Shown: positions 52,192 through 61,597, counted from the stretch's first letter. The stretch: 64,000 bases of DNA from Dorea_D hominis (GCF_014287705.1 NZ_JACOOY010000013.1:1-64000), one strand, 5' to 3'. Notes: a model not told the origin generated them from the sequence alone. Numbers and translations are program-made.

Positions 52192-53027
52192 AATGCTTCC
52201 ACCAACTCTTCCTTTCGCAGAATTCCTTCCGGAATATCCACTCCCTGTTTACGAAGTGTATCTGCAAGGAGTGTCACCTGCGGTACATCCAGGCGGTACT
52301 CTTTTAATTTATCTACCTGCGAAAATATCTTCTTCGGTGTTCCTTGCATAACTACATGACCATGATCCATAACATAGATCTGATCCGCATCGATGACTTC
52401 TTCCATATAGTGCGTGATCAGGATCACCGTCACATGTTTCTCTTTTCTTAACTTCTGAACTGTTTTCAGAACTTCTTTTCTTCCGACCGGATCCAGCATC
52501 GCGGTAGGCTCATCAAGCACGATACACTTCGGCTCCATCGCCACTACGCCCGCAATTGCCACACGCTGCTTCTGTCCGCCGGACAGCTTGTTTGGCGAAT
52601 GGTGTCTGTATTCCAGCATGCCGACTGCTTTCAGACTTTCTTCCACACGTGTCCAGATCTCATCTGTTGGAACTCCAAGGTTCTCCGGACCGAATCCTAC
52701 ATCTTCTTCCACAACTGTTCCGATGATCTGATTGTCCGGATTCTGAAATACCATTCCCGCCGACTGTCTGACATCCCACAGATGCTCCGGTTCTTTTGTA
52801 TTCCAGCCGCTCACCCACATCGTGCCGCCGGTTGGAACTAATATTGCATTCATATGCTTTGCCAGCGTTGATTTTCCGGAACCGTTATGTCCCAGAATGG
52901 CAATAAACTGCCCTTCTCTGGCGTTTATATTCACCCCGTCAATTGCGCGGTACGTTCCGGTCACGTTACCTTCTTCATCCCGCTTCTCATATTCAAATAT
53001 CAGATTATCTGTCTGAACCATATCCAT
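52176..53027 (-). CDS. ecfA1: Energy-coupling factor ATPase EcfA1
   Basis: A 283-aa ABC ATPase: Walker A GHNGSGKSTLAKH, Q-loop VFQNPDNQIIG, signature LSGGQKQRVAIAGVVA, Walker B CIVLDEPTAMLDP, switch His THYMEEV. It is first in the ecfA1-ecfA2-ecfT-truA cluster. A hairpin GCTGCACC/GGTGCAGC (53059-53080) separates it from the cyclophilin gene upstream. Confidence 0.95.
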   Translation of the reverse strand: MDMVQTDNLIFEYEKRDEEGNVTGTYRAIDGVNINAREGQFIAILGHNGSGKSTLAKHMNAILVPTGGTMWVSGWNTKEPEHLWDVRQSAGMVFQNPDNQIIGTVVEEDVGFGPENLGVPTDEIWTRVEESLKAVGMLEYRHHSPNKLSGGQKQRVAIAGVVAMEPKCIVLDEPTAMLDPVGRKEVLKTVQKLRKEKHVTVILITHYMEEVIDADQIYVMDHGHVVMQGTPKKIFSQVDKLKEYRLDVPQVTLLADTLRKQGVDIPEGILRKEELVEALCRLN

Positions 53028-53109
53028 CTGTTATATGCCTCCAGCCATAAAATATCAGGCTGCACCCGGTAAGGTGCAGCACACGGTCTTCTTTGTTTCT
53101 TTCATCTTA

Positions 53110-53631
53110 TTATGAAACTTTTTCCGGCTCAGGATAAGTCTCTCCGAATGTCTCAACCGTTACACTCTTCATCTTCTGTTCTTCTAACGGTCTGTCACTG
53201 TAATCTGTATCGGTTGCAGCAATCTTATTTACCACATCCATACCTTCGATGATCTTACCAAATGCAGCATAAGCGCCGTCCAGATGTGGGGAGTTCTTGT
53301 GCATGATGAAAAACTGGGATCCTGCTGAATCCGGGTGCATGGCTCTTGCCATAGACAGTACACCTTCTGTGTGCGCAAGGCTGTTCGCATAACCATTCTG
53401 CATGAATTCGCCACGGATCGTATATCCCGGACCACCCATTCCTGTTCCATCCGGACATCCGCCCTGGATCATGAATCCACTGATCACACGATGAAAAATC
53501 AGTCCGTTGTAGAATCCTTTATTAACGAGAGAAACGAAATTATTTACTGTATTCGGTGCAATCTCAGGATACAGCTCCGCTTTCATAATATCTCCATTTT
53601 CCATTTCAATTGTAACTACTGGATTTGCCAT
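53110..53631 (-). CDS. Peptidyl-prolyl cis-trans isomerase, cyclophilin type
   Basis: A 173-aa single-domain cyclophilin: FVSLVNKGFYNGLIFHRVISGFMIQGGCPDGTGMGGPGYTIRGEF, then GVLSMARAMHPDSAGSQFFI and LDGAYAAFGKIIEGMDVV. It has no signal peptide, so it acts in the cytoplasm as a folding helper. It is probably monocistronic. Confidence 0.95.
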   Translation of the reverse strand: MANPVVTIEMENGDIMKAELYPEIAPNTVNNFVSLVNKGFYNGLIFHRVISGFMIQGGCPDGTGMGGPGYTIRGEFMQNGYANSLAHTEGVLSMARAMHPDSAGSQFFIMHKNSPHLDGAYAAFGKIIEGMDVVNKIAATDTDYSDRPLEEQKMKSVTVETFGETYPEPEKVS

Positions 53632-53706
53632 TTTTTATATCCTCACTTTTTCCTGTAATTTTACATACTCGGTTATTATTGTAACTGAAAAACAGTTTTT
53701 CGTAAA

Positions 53707-53792
53707 GAGGGGACAGGGATTTTCTAAAAAGGGACAGGGGAATTTTAATTTGGGACGGGGATTTTCTAGAAAATCCCCGTCCCAAATTAAAA
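53707..53792. repeat. 50-bp perfect palindrome with two partial upstream copies
   Basis: 53743-53792 is a perfect palindrome centred on TCT|AGA, built of GGGACGGGGATTTTCT and its complement with TTTTAATTT/AAATTAAAA flanks. Two related GGGACAGGG units lie just before it (53710-53740). It follows directly after the stop of the gene at 53794 on the minus strand and may act as its terminator. It looks like a dispersed palindromic repeat. Confidence 0.85.
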
Positions 53793-53793
53793 A

Positions 53794-54423
53794 TTAAATC
53801 GTATACAACACTATCCCGCCTTTTTCCTCATAGCCGGTGGCCCACATTTTCCGGAGCGACAGCCAAATTTCCTCGCCATATGTCGCAATACGGATGAGCA
53901 TATCTTCATCCTTCTCTTCATAACCGACAACCAGGAACCAGTGCCATGTGAACTCCTTAAATTCTTCGGTATTCTTATGTTTCAACATCAGATACGGAAC
54001 CGGAAGTCCTGCATCGATCTGGCTCTTGATCCGCCGGTATGCCTCTGCATATTCTACATCACCGGATATTTCCTGCATACGTATATTTAAAAATCCGGCT
54101 TCTTCTATATCCAGCTTCGCCTGCACAGCCGCTATATATTTGCTGAACCCATCCATATACCAGGATAATTTGCGGACACCGCCCACTCTTGGACGGATGT
54201 AAGGCTTCATCACCTGGCTGAACCGCTTGTAATCTTCTTTTGTCAGATTGTTGATATCGTAGGGATACAATGCACGCATTCCCATATATTTTGCAAAATA
54301 GATACAGCTGTCGCACGCCGTTGCCGCAGCGCAGCCACCCATATTCATAACTACATTACTGAACCAGTCCTGATTTCCGCCAAATGCCCCCTCAATAGCG
54401 AAATATTCCAGCTCTTTCTTCAT
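53794..54423 (-). CDS. Hypothetical protein, possible papain-fold (C39-like) protein
   Basis: A 209-aa protein without signal peptide. GGCAAATACDSC near residue 29-40 places a Cys at a helix start as in papain-like enzymes. ...IDAGLPVPYLMLKH...FTWHWFLVVGYEE near 140-170 looks like the later His strand of C39/BtrH-type domains (GxPV...HWFLVVGY). I do not recognise a named family. Whether it is a protease, transferase or inactive relative cannot be told. It stands alone between a palindromic repeat and the ABC exporter. Confidence 0.6.
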   Translation of the reverse strand: MKKELEYFAIEGAFGGNQDWFSNVVMNMGGCAAATACDSCIYFAKYMGMRALYPYDINNLTKEDYKRFSQVMKPYIRPRVGGVRKLSWYMDGFSKYIAAVQAKLDIEEAGFLNIRMQEISGDVEYAEAYRRIKSQIDAGLPVPYLMLKHKNTEEFKEFTWHWFLVVGYEEKDEDMLIRIATYGEEIWLSLRKMWATGYEEKGGIVLYTI

Positions 54424-54482
54424 TGTCTGTTCACCTTCTTGTTTTTATTTTCCTGCACTCTCATTCTACTTATACTCTTACT

Positions 54483-54564
54483 CTGTCTAAAGCGTTGCCA
54501 CAAAATCGCTCTTAACCATTTTTCTGTCCAAAGCGTTGCCACAAAATCGCTTTTAACCACTTTT
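54483..54564. repeat. Two tandem 41-bp repeats downstream of the ABC exporter gene
   Basis: CTGTCYAAAGCGTTGCCACA... occurs at 54483-54523 and again at 54524-54564 with only a few changes. They lie between the ABC gene stop (54576) and the next start (54423). Confidence 0.9.
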
Positions 54565-54575
54565 CTCAAATACTT

Positions 54576-57500
54576 TTATTCCGTCCGGAGTGCTGTCACC
54601 GGATCACTCTTTGCTGCTTTTCTGGACGGGATCAGTCCGCCAAGAAGTGTCAGAATGACACTCAGCACGATCAGCACAAGCGCCGGCACAGCCGGAAGGA
54701 CTGCATTTATATTGGTATTATTTGTCAGTGTATGGATCAACATGTTTGCAGGAACAAGAATCAGAAGCGTCAGTCCAATTCCCATAAGCCCTGCACAGAG
54801 ACCAATGATAAATGTCTCGGCATTAAACACCTGTGAAACATTTCCTTTGGATGCTCCGATCGCACGCAGGATTCCGATCTCTTTCTTACGTTCCAGTACA
54901 CTGATATAAGTAATAACACCGATCATGATCGAAGATACGATCAACGAAATTGCCACAAATGCGATCAGTACATAACTGATGATATTAATAATATCTGTTA
55001 CCGAATTCATCATTGTACCCACAATATCCGTATAGGTGATTACCTGTTCATCTTTTCCGGCTTTTTCCATCTTTTTATTATAATTATCCAGAATATCGAC
55101 AACCTTTGCTTTTGCGTCAAAATTTTTCGGATACAGGGAAATCGTACTCGGCTTCGCAAAATCAGCATAACCAAGTTTCTGCAGATTTCCTTCGTAAGTT
55201 GCCTTTTCCTGACCACTCATTGACATAAACAGTTCCATCAGATCATCCTGGCTCATATTCATATTAAATGCTTTGGCAAATGCTGAAGGATCGATCTTCA
55301 TGGCATCCTGAAGCTGCGTACCGATATTTGACATTGCCTGTGTCATTGCTGTCTGCATACCTTTTGTCATCTGACTGGTGATCTGCTTCATCGCAGAAGT
55401 CATCTGTTTCTGCAATGTTTTCGACAATGCTTTGCTGTATGTTCCCATCGCCCCTTTCATATAAGTTCCCATAGATTTGGAAATCTGTTTTTCCAGTTTA
55501 TCCATGTCGATTGCCTGCGTAAGTCCTGCTGCCAGGTATTTCTGACCATCCGGCGTGCTGATATAATCCAGAAAATACTGCCCCATCTTCGTCGGATCAG
55601 GCTTGTTATTTTTCTTCGCATACACCAGATATCCTGCTGACAACTGTGAAGACAGACTATCCATCTCTGCATCCGTAATCTGGATATCCATATCCGCAAA
55701 TACTTTGTCCGCCCACGTATTCATGATACTCACTGCACCGTCTGTTTTCAGATATGCCTGCAAATATTCACTGAATTTATCAGGATCCGTCAGGTTGTTT
55801 GCCTTCTCATACTGCTGGAAGCCTTTCATCACATCTGTGACAAGCTCCTGCATACGTTCGGTCGTAAGCGTTACTTTTCCCTGCTTTTTCAAAATAGCTT
55901 TCATATTCGTCTTAAGGATTGTCTGCGCACTGTCCGTCTTCAGATATGCCGCAAACGCACTGTCCAGACTCGAATAATCCGCTTCCGGATGTGTCTTCAC
56001 ATACTCGTTATAGCCAAGCATCAGACTTGCCGATAACTTCTCCATACCACCCGGTTTTACTGCGACCTGCAGATTCTTCACCATATCATCCAGCTGCAGA
56101 TCCGGCATATCTTCAAGGTTCATTGCAATTTTGTCTAAATCGATCATTTTCGACAGATCCATAGACTTTCCGGCACTTTCAAATAATTTCTGCATATTTA
56201 GGGAATCCCCGAAAAATGCATTCTTCATACTGCCTGAAAATGCACTTGTATCCATACCGAAAGCATTTTTTAACGCATCCTGATCAACCGCAAACATAGA
56301 ATTCATATCCATGCCTTTTTTCTTATCAGGCTTTCCGAACTTTTCTCCGGTGAAAATGTCTTTTTTCTTATTTTTCAACTGTTCTCTTACGATCTTACTG
56401 TTCTTTGCTTCCTGTACCGTATGCTGTACAAGCGAAGCCGGATAGTTAATTCCCGGTGTCAGTGATGCAGCTTTTCCGCCCTTTTTCGGCTGTACAACAC
56501 CGACAATCTTTATATCTTCCGCATTTTTCATCAGTTTCTTCAGATAACTCTGATTACCGGACTTATCCTTCCAGACCTTATATTTGCTGTCATACTGATA
56601 ATAATCCGAAGCGTTTACCAGCTTGAACTTCGCATTCATAATATCACGGTAAGTATATTTTCCAATATCTCCCGGCATCTTTATATTCTTCTCGTCGATA
56701 AAGTTCTGAACCATATCATCCAGCTCTTTGATATTACGAAGTCCCAGTGTATACAGAAGAAAATCACTCATACTTCCATCCGGTGTCAGCACAAGAACGC
56801 ACTCGTTATAATCCTGCGGCCAGCGTCCTGCCTTAATGTTATACTGCCCCTTATACAAATCCGGGTTATCCGGCATCCGGTAAAATACATTGGTGCTCAT
56901 CATACTGGACATCATACTGTTCGTTCCAACGGAGGAGCCAAGTCCCATTGCCGCAAATGACTGATCCGGATTCACTTTACGGATCTTCTTGCCAGTATCT
57001 CTGTAGATCTGTGGTGTTATATTATAGGAATATTCGATAGATTTCGTATATTTTCGAACATCCGACTGATCACTGTCCAGATACTTCTTCAAAGACTTGA
57101 GGTCATTGGAATTCATCTTGCTGAACATTTCCGTCACATTTTTGAAAATTTTCACCTGCTGATCTGCTTTGTTTTTTGTATTCGTTGTACTTTTTTTATC
57201 TTTTGCGCTGTCTGAATCACTGTCATTACCACCCATTCCGACGATCATTGAAGAAATGTCAAATCCGGTGCTCTGGATCTGCAGCGGATATTCAGAAAGC
57301 GTATCTTCTTCCACCGACTGGATATAATCATTCACTCCGGTCGAAAGTGCCAAAATGAGTGCAATTCCGATGATTCCGATGGAACCTGCAAATGCAGTCA
57401 GAAGTGTTCGCGCCTTCTTCGTCTTCAGGTTATTAAAGCTAAGTGCAAGCGCCGTTAAAAATGACATAGAAGATTTGCCCATGTTCTGATGAACCGGAAC

Positions 57501-58199
57501 TTTCTCTTCATCCTGCTTCGGAATATATGGATCGGAATCCGAGCGGATCTTTCCATCTTTTAACTTCACAATCCTCGTTGCGTACTCCTGCGCAAGCTCC
57601 GGATTGTGCGTAACCATTACAACCAGGCGGTCTTTTGCCACTTCACGCAGAAGATCCATAACCTGTACGCTTGTCTCGCTGTCCAGCGCACCGGTCGGCT
57701 CATCTGCCAATAAAATATCCGGATCATTGACAAGCGCTCTCGCGATCGCGACACGCTGCATCTGTCCCCCGGACATCTGGTTCGGCTTCTTATGTAACTG
57801 TTCTCCGAGTCCTACCTGCTCCAGTGCTTCTATCGCACGTTTTCTCCGTTCTTCCTTGCCGATTCCTGAAATCGTCAGTGCAAGTTCCACATTTGACAGT
57901 ACCGTCTGATGTGGAATCAGATTATAACTTTGAAACACAAATCCAATCGTATGGTTCCGATATGAATCCCAGTCTCTGTCCTTGTATTTTTTCGTCGATA
58001 TTCCATTAATCACCAGATCACCGCTGTCGTAGCGGTCCAGCCCGCCGATAATGTTCAGAAGCGTTGTCTTACCAGAACCGCTCGGTCCAAGAATTGCAAC
58101 AAATTCATTATCCCTGAGATTCAGACTCACATCATCCAGTGCTTTCTGGACGAGATTCGCTGTCCGGTATTCCTTGCATATATGTTGGATTTGTAACAT
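54576..58199 (-). CDS. Giant ABC exporter: ATPase fused to FtsX/MacB-type permease
   Basis: A 1207-aa protein. Residues 1-225 are a LolD/MacB-type ATPase (GPSGSGKTTLLNIIGGLD; MSGGQMQRVAIARALV; ILLADEPTGALDSE; VTHNPELA). A first helix lies at about 265-287, then an extracytoplasmic domain of about 750 residues, rich in Lys/Asp/Met with helical repeats (TKGMQTAMTQAMSNIGTQLQ). Three C-terminal helices form the FtsX core (SYVLIAFVAISLIVSSIMIGVITYISVLERKKEIGILRAIGAS; final LLGGLIPSRKAAKSDPVTALRTE). MacB-like proteins couple ATP use to movement of the outer domain. Half-transporters of this size dimerise. The substrate is unknown, with no two-component system beside it. Confidence 0.88.
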   Translation of the reverse strand: MLQIQHICKEYRTANLVQKALDDVSLNLRDNEFVAILGPSGSGKTTLLNIIGGLDRYDSGDLVINGISTKKYKDRDWDSYRNHTIGFVFQSYNLIPHQTVLSNVELALTISGIGKEERRKRAIEALEQVGLGEQLHKKPNQMSGGQMQRVAIARALVNDPDILLADEPTGALDSETSVQVMDLLREVAKDRLVVMVTHNPELAQEYATRIVKLKDGKIRSDSDPYIPKQDEEKVPVHQNMGKSSMSFLTALALSFNNLKTKKARTLLTAFAGSIGIIGIALILALSTGVNDYIQSVEEDTLSEYPLQIQSTGFDISSMIVGMGGNDSDSDSAKDKKSTTNTKNKADQQVKIFKNVTEMFSKMNSNDLKSLKKYLDSDQSDVRKYTKSIEYSYNITPQIYRDTGKKIRKVNPDQSFAAMGLGSSVGTNSMMSSMMSTNVFYRMPDNPDLYKGQYNIKAGRWPQDYNECVLVLTPDGSMSDFLLYTLGLRNIKELDDMVQNFIDEKNIKMPGDIGKYTYRDIMNAKFKLVNASDYYQYDSKYKVWKDKSGNQSYLKKLMKNAEDIKIVGVVQPKKGGKAASLTPGINYPASLVQHTVQEAKNSKIVREQLKNKKKDIFTGEKFGKPDKKKGMDMNSMFAVDQDALKNAFGMDTSAFSGSMKNAFFGDSLNMQKLFESAGKSMDLSKMIDLDKIAMNLEDMPDLQLDDMVKNLQVAVKPGGMEKLSASLMLGYNEYVKTHPEADYSSLDSAFAAYLKTDSAQTILKTNMKAILKKQGKVTLTTERMQELVTDVMKGFQQYEKANNLTDPDKFSEYLQAYLKTDGAVSIMNTWADKVFADMDIQITDAEMDSLSSQLSAGYLVYAKKNNKPDPTKMGQYFLDYISTPDGQKYLAAGLTQAIDMDKLEKQISKSMGTYMKGAMGTYSKALSKTLQKQMTSAMKQITSQMTKGMQTAMTQAMSNIGTQLQDAMKIDPSAFAKAFNMNMSQDDLMELFMSMSGQEKATYEGNLQKLGYADFAKPSTISLYPKNFDAKAKVVDILDNYNKKMEKAGKDEQVITYTDIVGTMMNSVTDIINIISYVLIAFVAISLIVSSIMIGVITYISVLERKKEIGILRAIGASKGNVSQVFNAETFIIGLCAGLMGIGLTLLILVPANMLIHTLTNNTNINAVLPAVPALVLIVLSVILTLLGGLIPSRKAAKSDPVTALRTE

Positions 58200-58316
58200 G
58201 TAGTATTCTCCTTCGTTTCAGCCTTATCTTTTTATTATAGCGAAAAATTCTATAAAAAGCTCCTTTTTATAGAAAATTAAGAAATTATTAAAGCATCGCA
58301 TTTTCCTCGTCACCAT

Positions 58317-58352
58317 AAAAAAATCTGCTGCCTATTCCGGCAACAGATTTTT
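58317..58352 (-). terminator. Terminator overlapping the end of the P-type ATPase gene
   Basis: AAATCTGTTGCC / GGCAGCAGATTT, followed by TTTTTA on the minus strand. The left arm lies within the last codons. Confidence 0.8.
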
Positions 58353-60413
58353 CATACTCTTTAAACTGATATATAAAGTTGAAGAATTATGTAAAAGTGC
58401 GGATGTTGTCGGCGGTATCACGCCCATCACGCCTAACAGGATCAGTCCTGTATTAATTCCGACAATACTTCTGTAATTGCCATGGATCCGGCTCATTAAC
58501 CGGTCACTTAATTCTTTCAGTGTCACGATCTCATGTAAGCTGTCTGCTCCGACCGTCACGTCTGCGATCTCTCTTGCAATCTCAGCACCGTCACTGATCG
58601 CAATGCCAACATCTGCCGCTGACAGTGCCGGCGAATCATTGATTCCATCGCCAATCATGATGACTTTTCTTCCGGCTTTCTTCTCAGCTTCGATAAAGTT
58701 CGCCTTATCTTCCGGCAGTACTTCTGAGAAATACCGGTCAACACCAACTCTTGCAGCAATCGCTTTCGCTGTCCGGTCACTGTCTCCTGTCATCATAACA
58801 ACCTTGGATAGTCCGACTTCTTTCAGTCTTGCAACCACTTCTCTCGCTTCCTCACGGATCGGATCTTCGATACAGATAACGGCCGCAAGCTCCTGCTCGA
58901 TCGCCATATACAAATGAGAATATTCATCCGGCAGTGTATCGAACTTCTCCTGCATCCCTTCCGGAATTTTGCAGTTCTCATCCTCAAATACGAAATGGTA
59001 ACTTCCGATCACAACCTTCTTTTCCTCAATCTTAGAAGAGATTCCATGTGCAACAATATATTCTACTTTTGAATGTAATTCTTCGTGTACAAGATTCTGC
59101 TCTTTTGCAGCTTTCACAACTGCTTTTGCCATAGAATGTGGGAAATGTTCTTCCAGACATGCGGCAATACGCAGTAATTCTTTTGGCTCTCTGCCATCAA
59201 AAGAAACAACCTCAGCAACTGTCGGCTGTGCTTTTGTCAACGTTCCTGTCTTGTCAAATACGATCGTCTCAGCTTCTGCCATGGCTTCCAGATATTTTCC
59301 ACCCTTGACCGTAATGCTGTGTTCACTCGCTTCACGGATTGCAGACAATACGGAAATCGGCATTGCAAGTTTCAATGCACATGAGAAGTCAACCATCAGA
59401 ACAGCCAATGCTTTCGTCACATTTCTTGTGAGGAAATAGGTCGCAAATGTTCCCGCAAATGTATACGGCACAAGACGATCTGCAAGATGCTCTGCCTTGC
59501 TCTCCAGAGAAGATTTAAGTTTCTCAGATTCTTCGATCATTGTCACAATCTTCTCAAACTTGCTGGAACCATTCGTCTCTTTGACACGGACAGTCAGTTC
59601 GCCTTCTTCTACCACTGTACCGGCATAAACATAACGATCTTCACATTTTCTCACCGGAACAGATTCACCTGTCAGGGATGCCTGATTGACCATCGCCTCT
59701 CCGGCTGTCACAACACCATCAAACGGAATTACATTGCCGACATGCACACGAACTTCGTCCATCGGCTGGATCTTCGTTGCATTGACAAGAACTTCTTTTC
59801 CATCTGTTACCAGCCATACTTTACTGATATTCAGTGACATGCTTCTTGCCAGATCATCTACCGACTTCTTATGCGTCCACTCTTCCAGTACTTCACCAAT
59901 ACCGAGCAGGAACATGACAGAACTTGCTGTATTTATATCTCCACGTAACATGGAAATTGCAATTGCTGTTCCATCGAGAACCGGCACTTCAATTTTACCT
60001 TTTGCAAATGTACGAACACCCTGCCAGATATATTTTACTGATTTCACAGTTGCAATCGCTGTACGGATTGGCAGCGGCATGAATAATTTATTGCCGAAAT
60101 GCAGGACAACTTTGTTGACCAGCTTATCCCAGTACTCCTGATTTAACTCTCTGCCTGATTTTTCCAGATAGCTCTCAGGAACCGTCACTCTGTCATATCC
60201 AAATGCACGCAGGTCATCGATCACTTGTGCTCTCGCACTTTCTTCATATTGAATCACCACGCCCTGTGTTCGCACCTGAATCTTCACTGCATGGATATAC
60301 TCTCTGCCTTCCAGATAATATTGCAGCATGTCTGCCTGTGAAAATGACATTCTCGTCTGGCACATCTGCACACGGATTCTGCCTTTAATATCATGCTTGA
60401 TTAAAAACTTCAT
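58332..60413 (-). CDS. P1B-type heavy-metal-transporting ATPase
   Basis: A 693-aa cation pump. The N-terminal 75 residues resemble an HMA domain without the CxxC metal site. It has the phosphatase loop TGESVPV, the phosphorylation motif DKTGTLTKAQP, and MTGDSDRTAKAIAARVG and GDGINDSPALSAADVGIA. The membrane metal site, usually CPC or SPC, reads SCALKLAMPIS here, so it belongs to an unusual subgroup and the metal cannot be assigned. It begins 4 bases after the DUF6110 gene, probably as one operon. Confidence 0.9.
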   Translation of the reverse strand: MKFLIKHDIKGRIRVQMCQTRMSFSQADMLQYYLEGREYIHAVKIQVRTQGVVIQYEESARAQVIDDLRAFGYDRVTVPESYLEKSGRELNQEYWDKLVNKVVLHFGNKLFMPLPIRTAIATVKSVKYIWQGVRTFAKGKIEVPVLDGTAIAISMLRGDINTASSVMFLLGIGEVLEEWTHKKSVDDLARSMSLNISKVWLVTDGKEVLVNATKIQPMDEVRVHVGNVIPFDGVVTAGEAMVNQASLTGESVPVRKCEDRYVYAGTVVEEGELTVRVKETNGSSKFEKIVTMIEESEKLKSSLESKAEHLADRLVPYTFAGTFATYFLTRNVTKALAVLMVDFSCALKLAMPISVLSAIREASEHSITVKGGKYLEAMAEAETIVFDKTGTLTKAQPTVAEVVSFDGREPKELLRIAACLEEHFPHSMAKAVVKAAKEQNLVHEELHSKVEYIVAHGISSKIEEKKVVIGSYHFVFEDENCKIPEGMQEKFDTLPDEYSHLYMAIEQELAAVICIEDPIREEAREVVARLKEVGLSKVVMMTGDSDRTAKAIAARVGVDRYFSEVLPEDKANFIEAEKKAGRKVIMIGDGINDSPALSAADVGIAISDGAEIAREIADVTVGADSLHEIVTLKELSDRLMSRIHGNYRSIVGINTGLILLGVMGVIPPTTSALLHNSSTLYISLKSMKNLLPE

Positions 60414-60417
60414 GATC

Positions 60418-60747
60418 TTACGCTTCTTCCTCTTTAACTTCTTCTGTCTCTTCTGCTGTTTCTTCAGCTACCTCTTCTGCATCTGCTACAGCTTCTGCCT
60501 TTGCGGCTCTGTCTTCGTTTACCTGCTGAGCCTCAGCGTAAATATCCTCTGCGTTCTCCTGTACTTTTGCTGCTGTCTTCATTACACATTCTTTTGCACG
60601 AAGCACTGCTGCTGTACATCCTGTGTATACTTTTTTTGCATCATCACTTGCAAGTACTTTAATTCCTGCTGTGCCAAACAAAACACCTGCTGCAAAAAGT
60701 CCACTTTTCTTCATATTAGATTTTGATAAAAATTTTAAACAATCCAT
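60418..60747 (-). CDS. DUF6110-like small membrane-associated protein
   Basis: A 109-aa protein: MKKSGLFAAGVLFGTAGIKVLASDDAKKVYTGCTAAVLRAKECVM resembles the DUF6110 family, with one hydrophobic helix and two Cys. The C-terminal 50 residues are almost all Glu/Ala/Val, ending EEVKEEEA. AAGGAGG before the ATG at 60747 sets the start; the frame runs 30 codons further up. It directly precedes the P1B ATPase and may be its partner. The acidic tail could bind metal. Confidence 0.75.
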   Translation of the reverse strand: MDCLKFLSKSNMKKSGLFAAGVLFGTAGIKVLASDDAKKVYTGCTAAVLRAKECVMKTAAKVQENAEDIYAEAQQVNEDRAAKAEAVADAEEVAEETAEETEEVKEEEA

Positions 60748-60877
60748 CTTGTATCTTCCTCCTTGTTTTCTCTTATTTTTTTCTCCCCATTTCTTTGGGT
60801 TCACACAAGTATAATCCCTCATTTTCATAAAATCCACAGAAAAGTTCTTTATTGATATTTTTTCTCCATAATAAGTT

Positions 60878-60908
60878 AGGACGGGCTTTCATTAAAAAGC
60901 TCCGTCCT
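60878..60908 (-). terminator. Terminator after the flavodoxin gene
   Basis: AGGACGGAGCTTTT pairs with AAAGCCCGTCCT on the minus strand, 12 bases past the flavodoxin stop. Confidence 0.75.
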
Positions 60909-60919
60909 GCTTGTATTAT

Positions 60920-61348
60920 TTATGCCAATGCTGCTCCGAGGTCTTCGCAAGATTTTACTTCCGCGTCTCCAGGCCCCTCATTGCTCATTACGCTATCACA
61001 CGCAAGCTCTGCTCCTGCAGCTTTGCAGTCTTCTTCCCAGTTGCGCATCCATTCGCCATCTCCCCAGCCATATGAACCGAAAAGTGCGATTTTCTTTCCG
61101 TCAAGTGCGCCCTTGCAAGCTTCGAACATAGGCTCAAATTCGCTTTCTTCCAACACTTCTGCTCCCATTGCAGGGCATCCAAATGCGATTGCATCATATT
61201 CCGCTACCTTTGCTGCTGAGAAATCACTGCATCCTAAAAGCTCTGCCTCTGCTCCTGCTTTCTTTGCTCCATCTGCAACTGCATTTGCCATTGCCTCTGT
61301 ATTGCCTGTTCCACTCCAATATACGACTGCTACTTTGCTCATATCCAT
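60920..61348 (-). CDS. Flavodoxin
   Basis: A 142-aa short-chain clostridial flavodoxin, an FMN electron carrier replacing ferredoxin when iron is short. The FMN phosphate loop is VVYWSGTGNTEAMANAV (about 8-24); FGCPAMGAEVLEE and FGSYGWGDGEWM are the two isoalloxazine loops. It is a single gene behind a promoter that overlaps DtxR-like palindromes, in line with iron-starvation control. Confidence 0.95.
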   Translation of the reverse strand: MDMSKVAVVYWSGTGNTEAMANAVADGAKKAGAEAELLGCSDFSAAKVAEYDAIAFGCPAMGAEVLEESEFEPMFEACKGALDGKKIALFGSYGWGDGEWMRNWEEDCKAAGAELACDSVMSNEGPGDAEVKSCEDLGAALA

Positions 61349-61400
61349 TCTCCTTATCTTTTCTTATGTTTCACCTAACTTATTTGCTTTTTTTCAATCT

Positions 61401-61462
61401 TTAGTTAGTTCTCACTAATCGTTTCTATTGGTTAGTATAGACTAACTTCGTAAGGAAGTCAA
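61401..61462 (-). promoter_or_regulatory. Flavodoxin promoter with two DtxR/IdeR-like boxes
   Basis: On the minus strand TTGACT (61457-61462), 17 bp, TATACT (61434-61439). GTTAGTATAGACTAAC (61431-61446) is a palindrome covering the -10, and TTAGTTAGTTCTCACTAA (61401-61418) resembles the DtxR-type TTAGG..CCTAA pattern just downstream of the start site. This suggests iron-dependent repression. Confidence 0.65.
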
Positions 61463-61597
61463 TTCCTTTCCCCGTTTGTTCCAGATGTATTTTTATCAAT
61501 AAAACGTTGGATTATTGCGCATCCTGCCGGAGGCTTTTTACATAATGAGGAAATGTTCTTTCTTAATTATTCCGTACTTCGTGCACCCACAATATCT

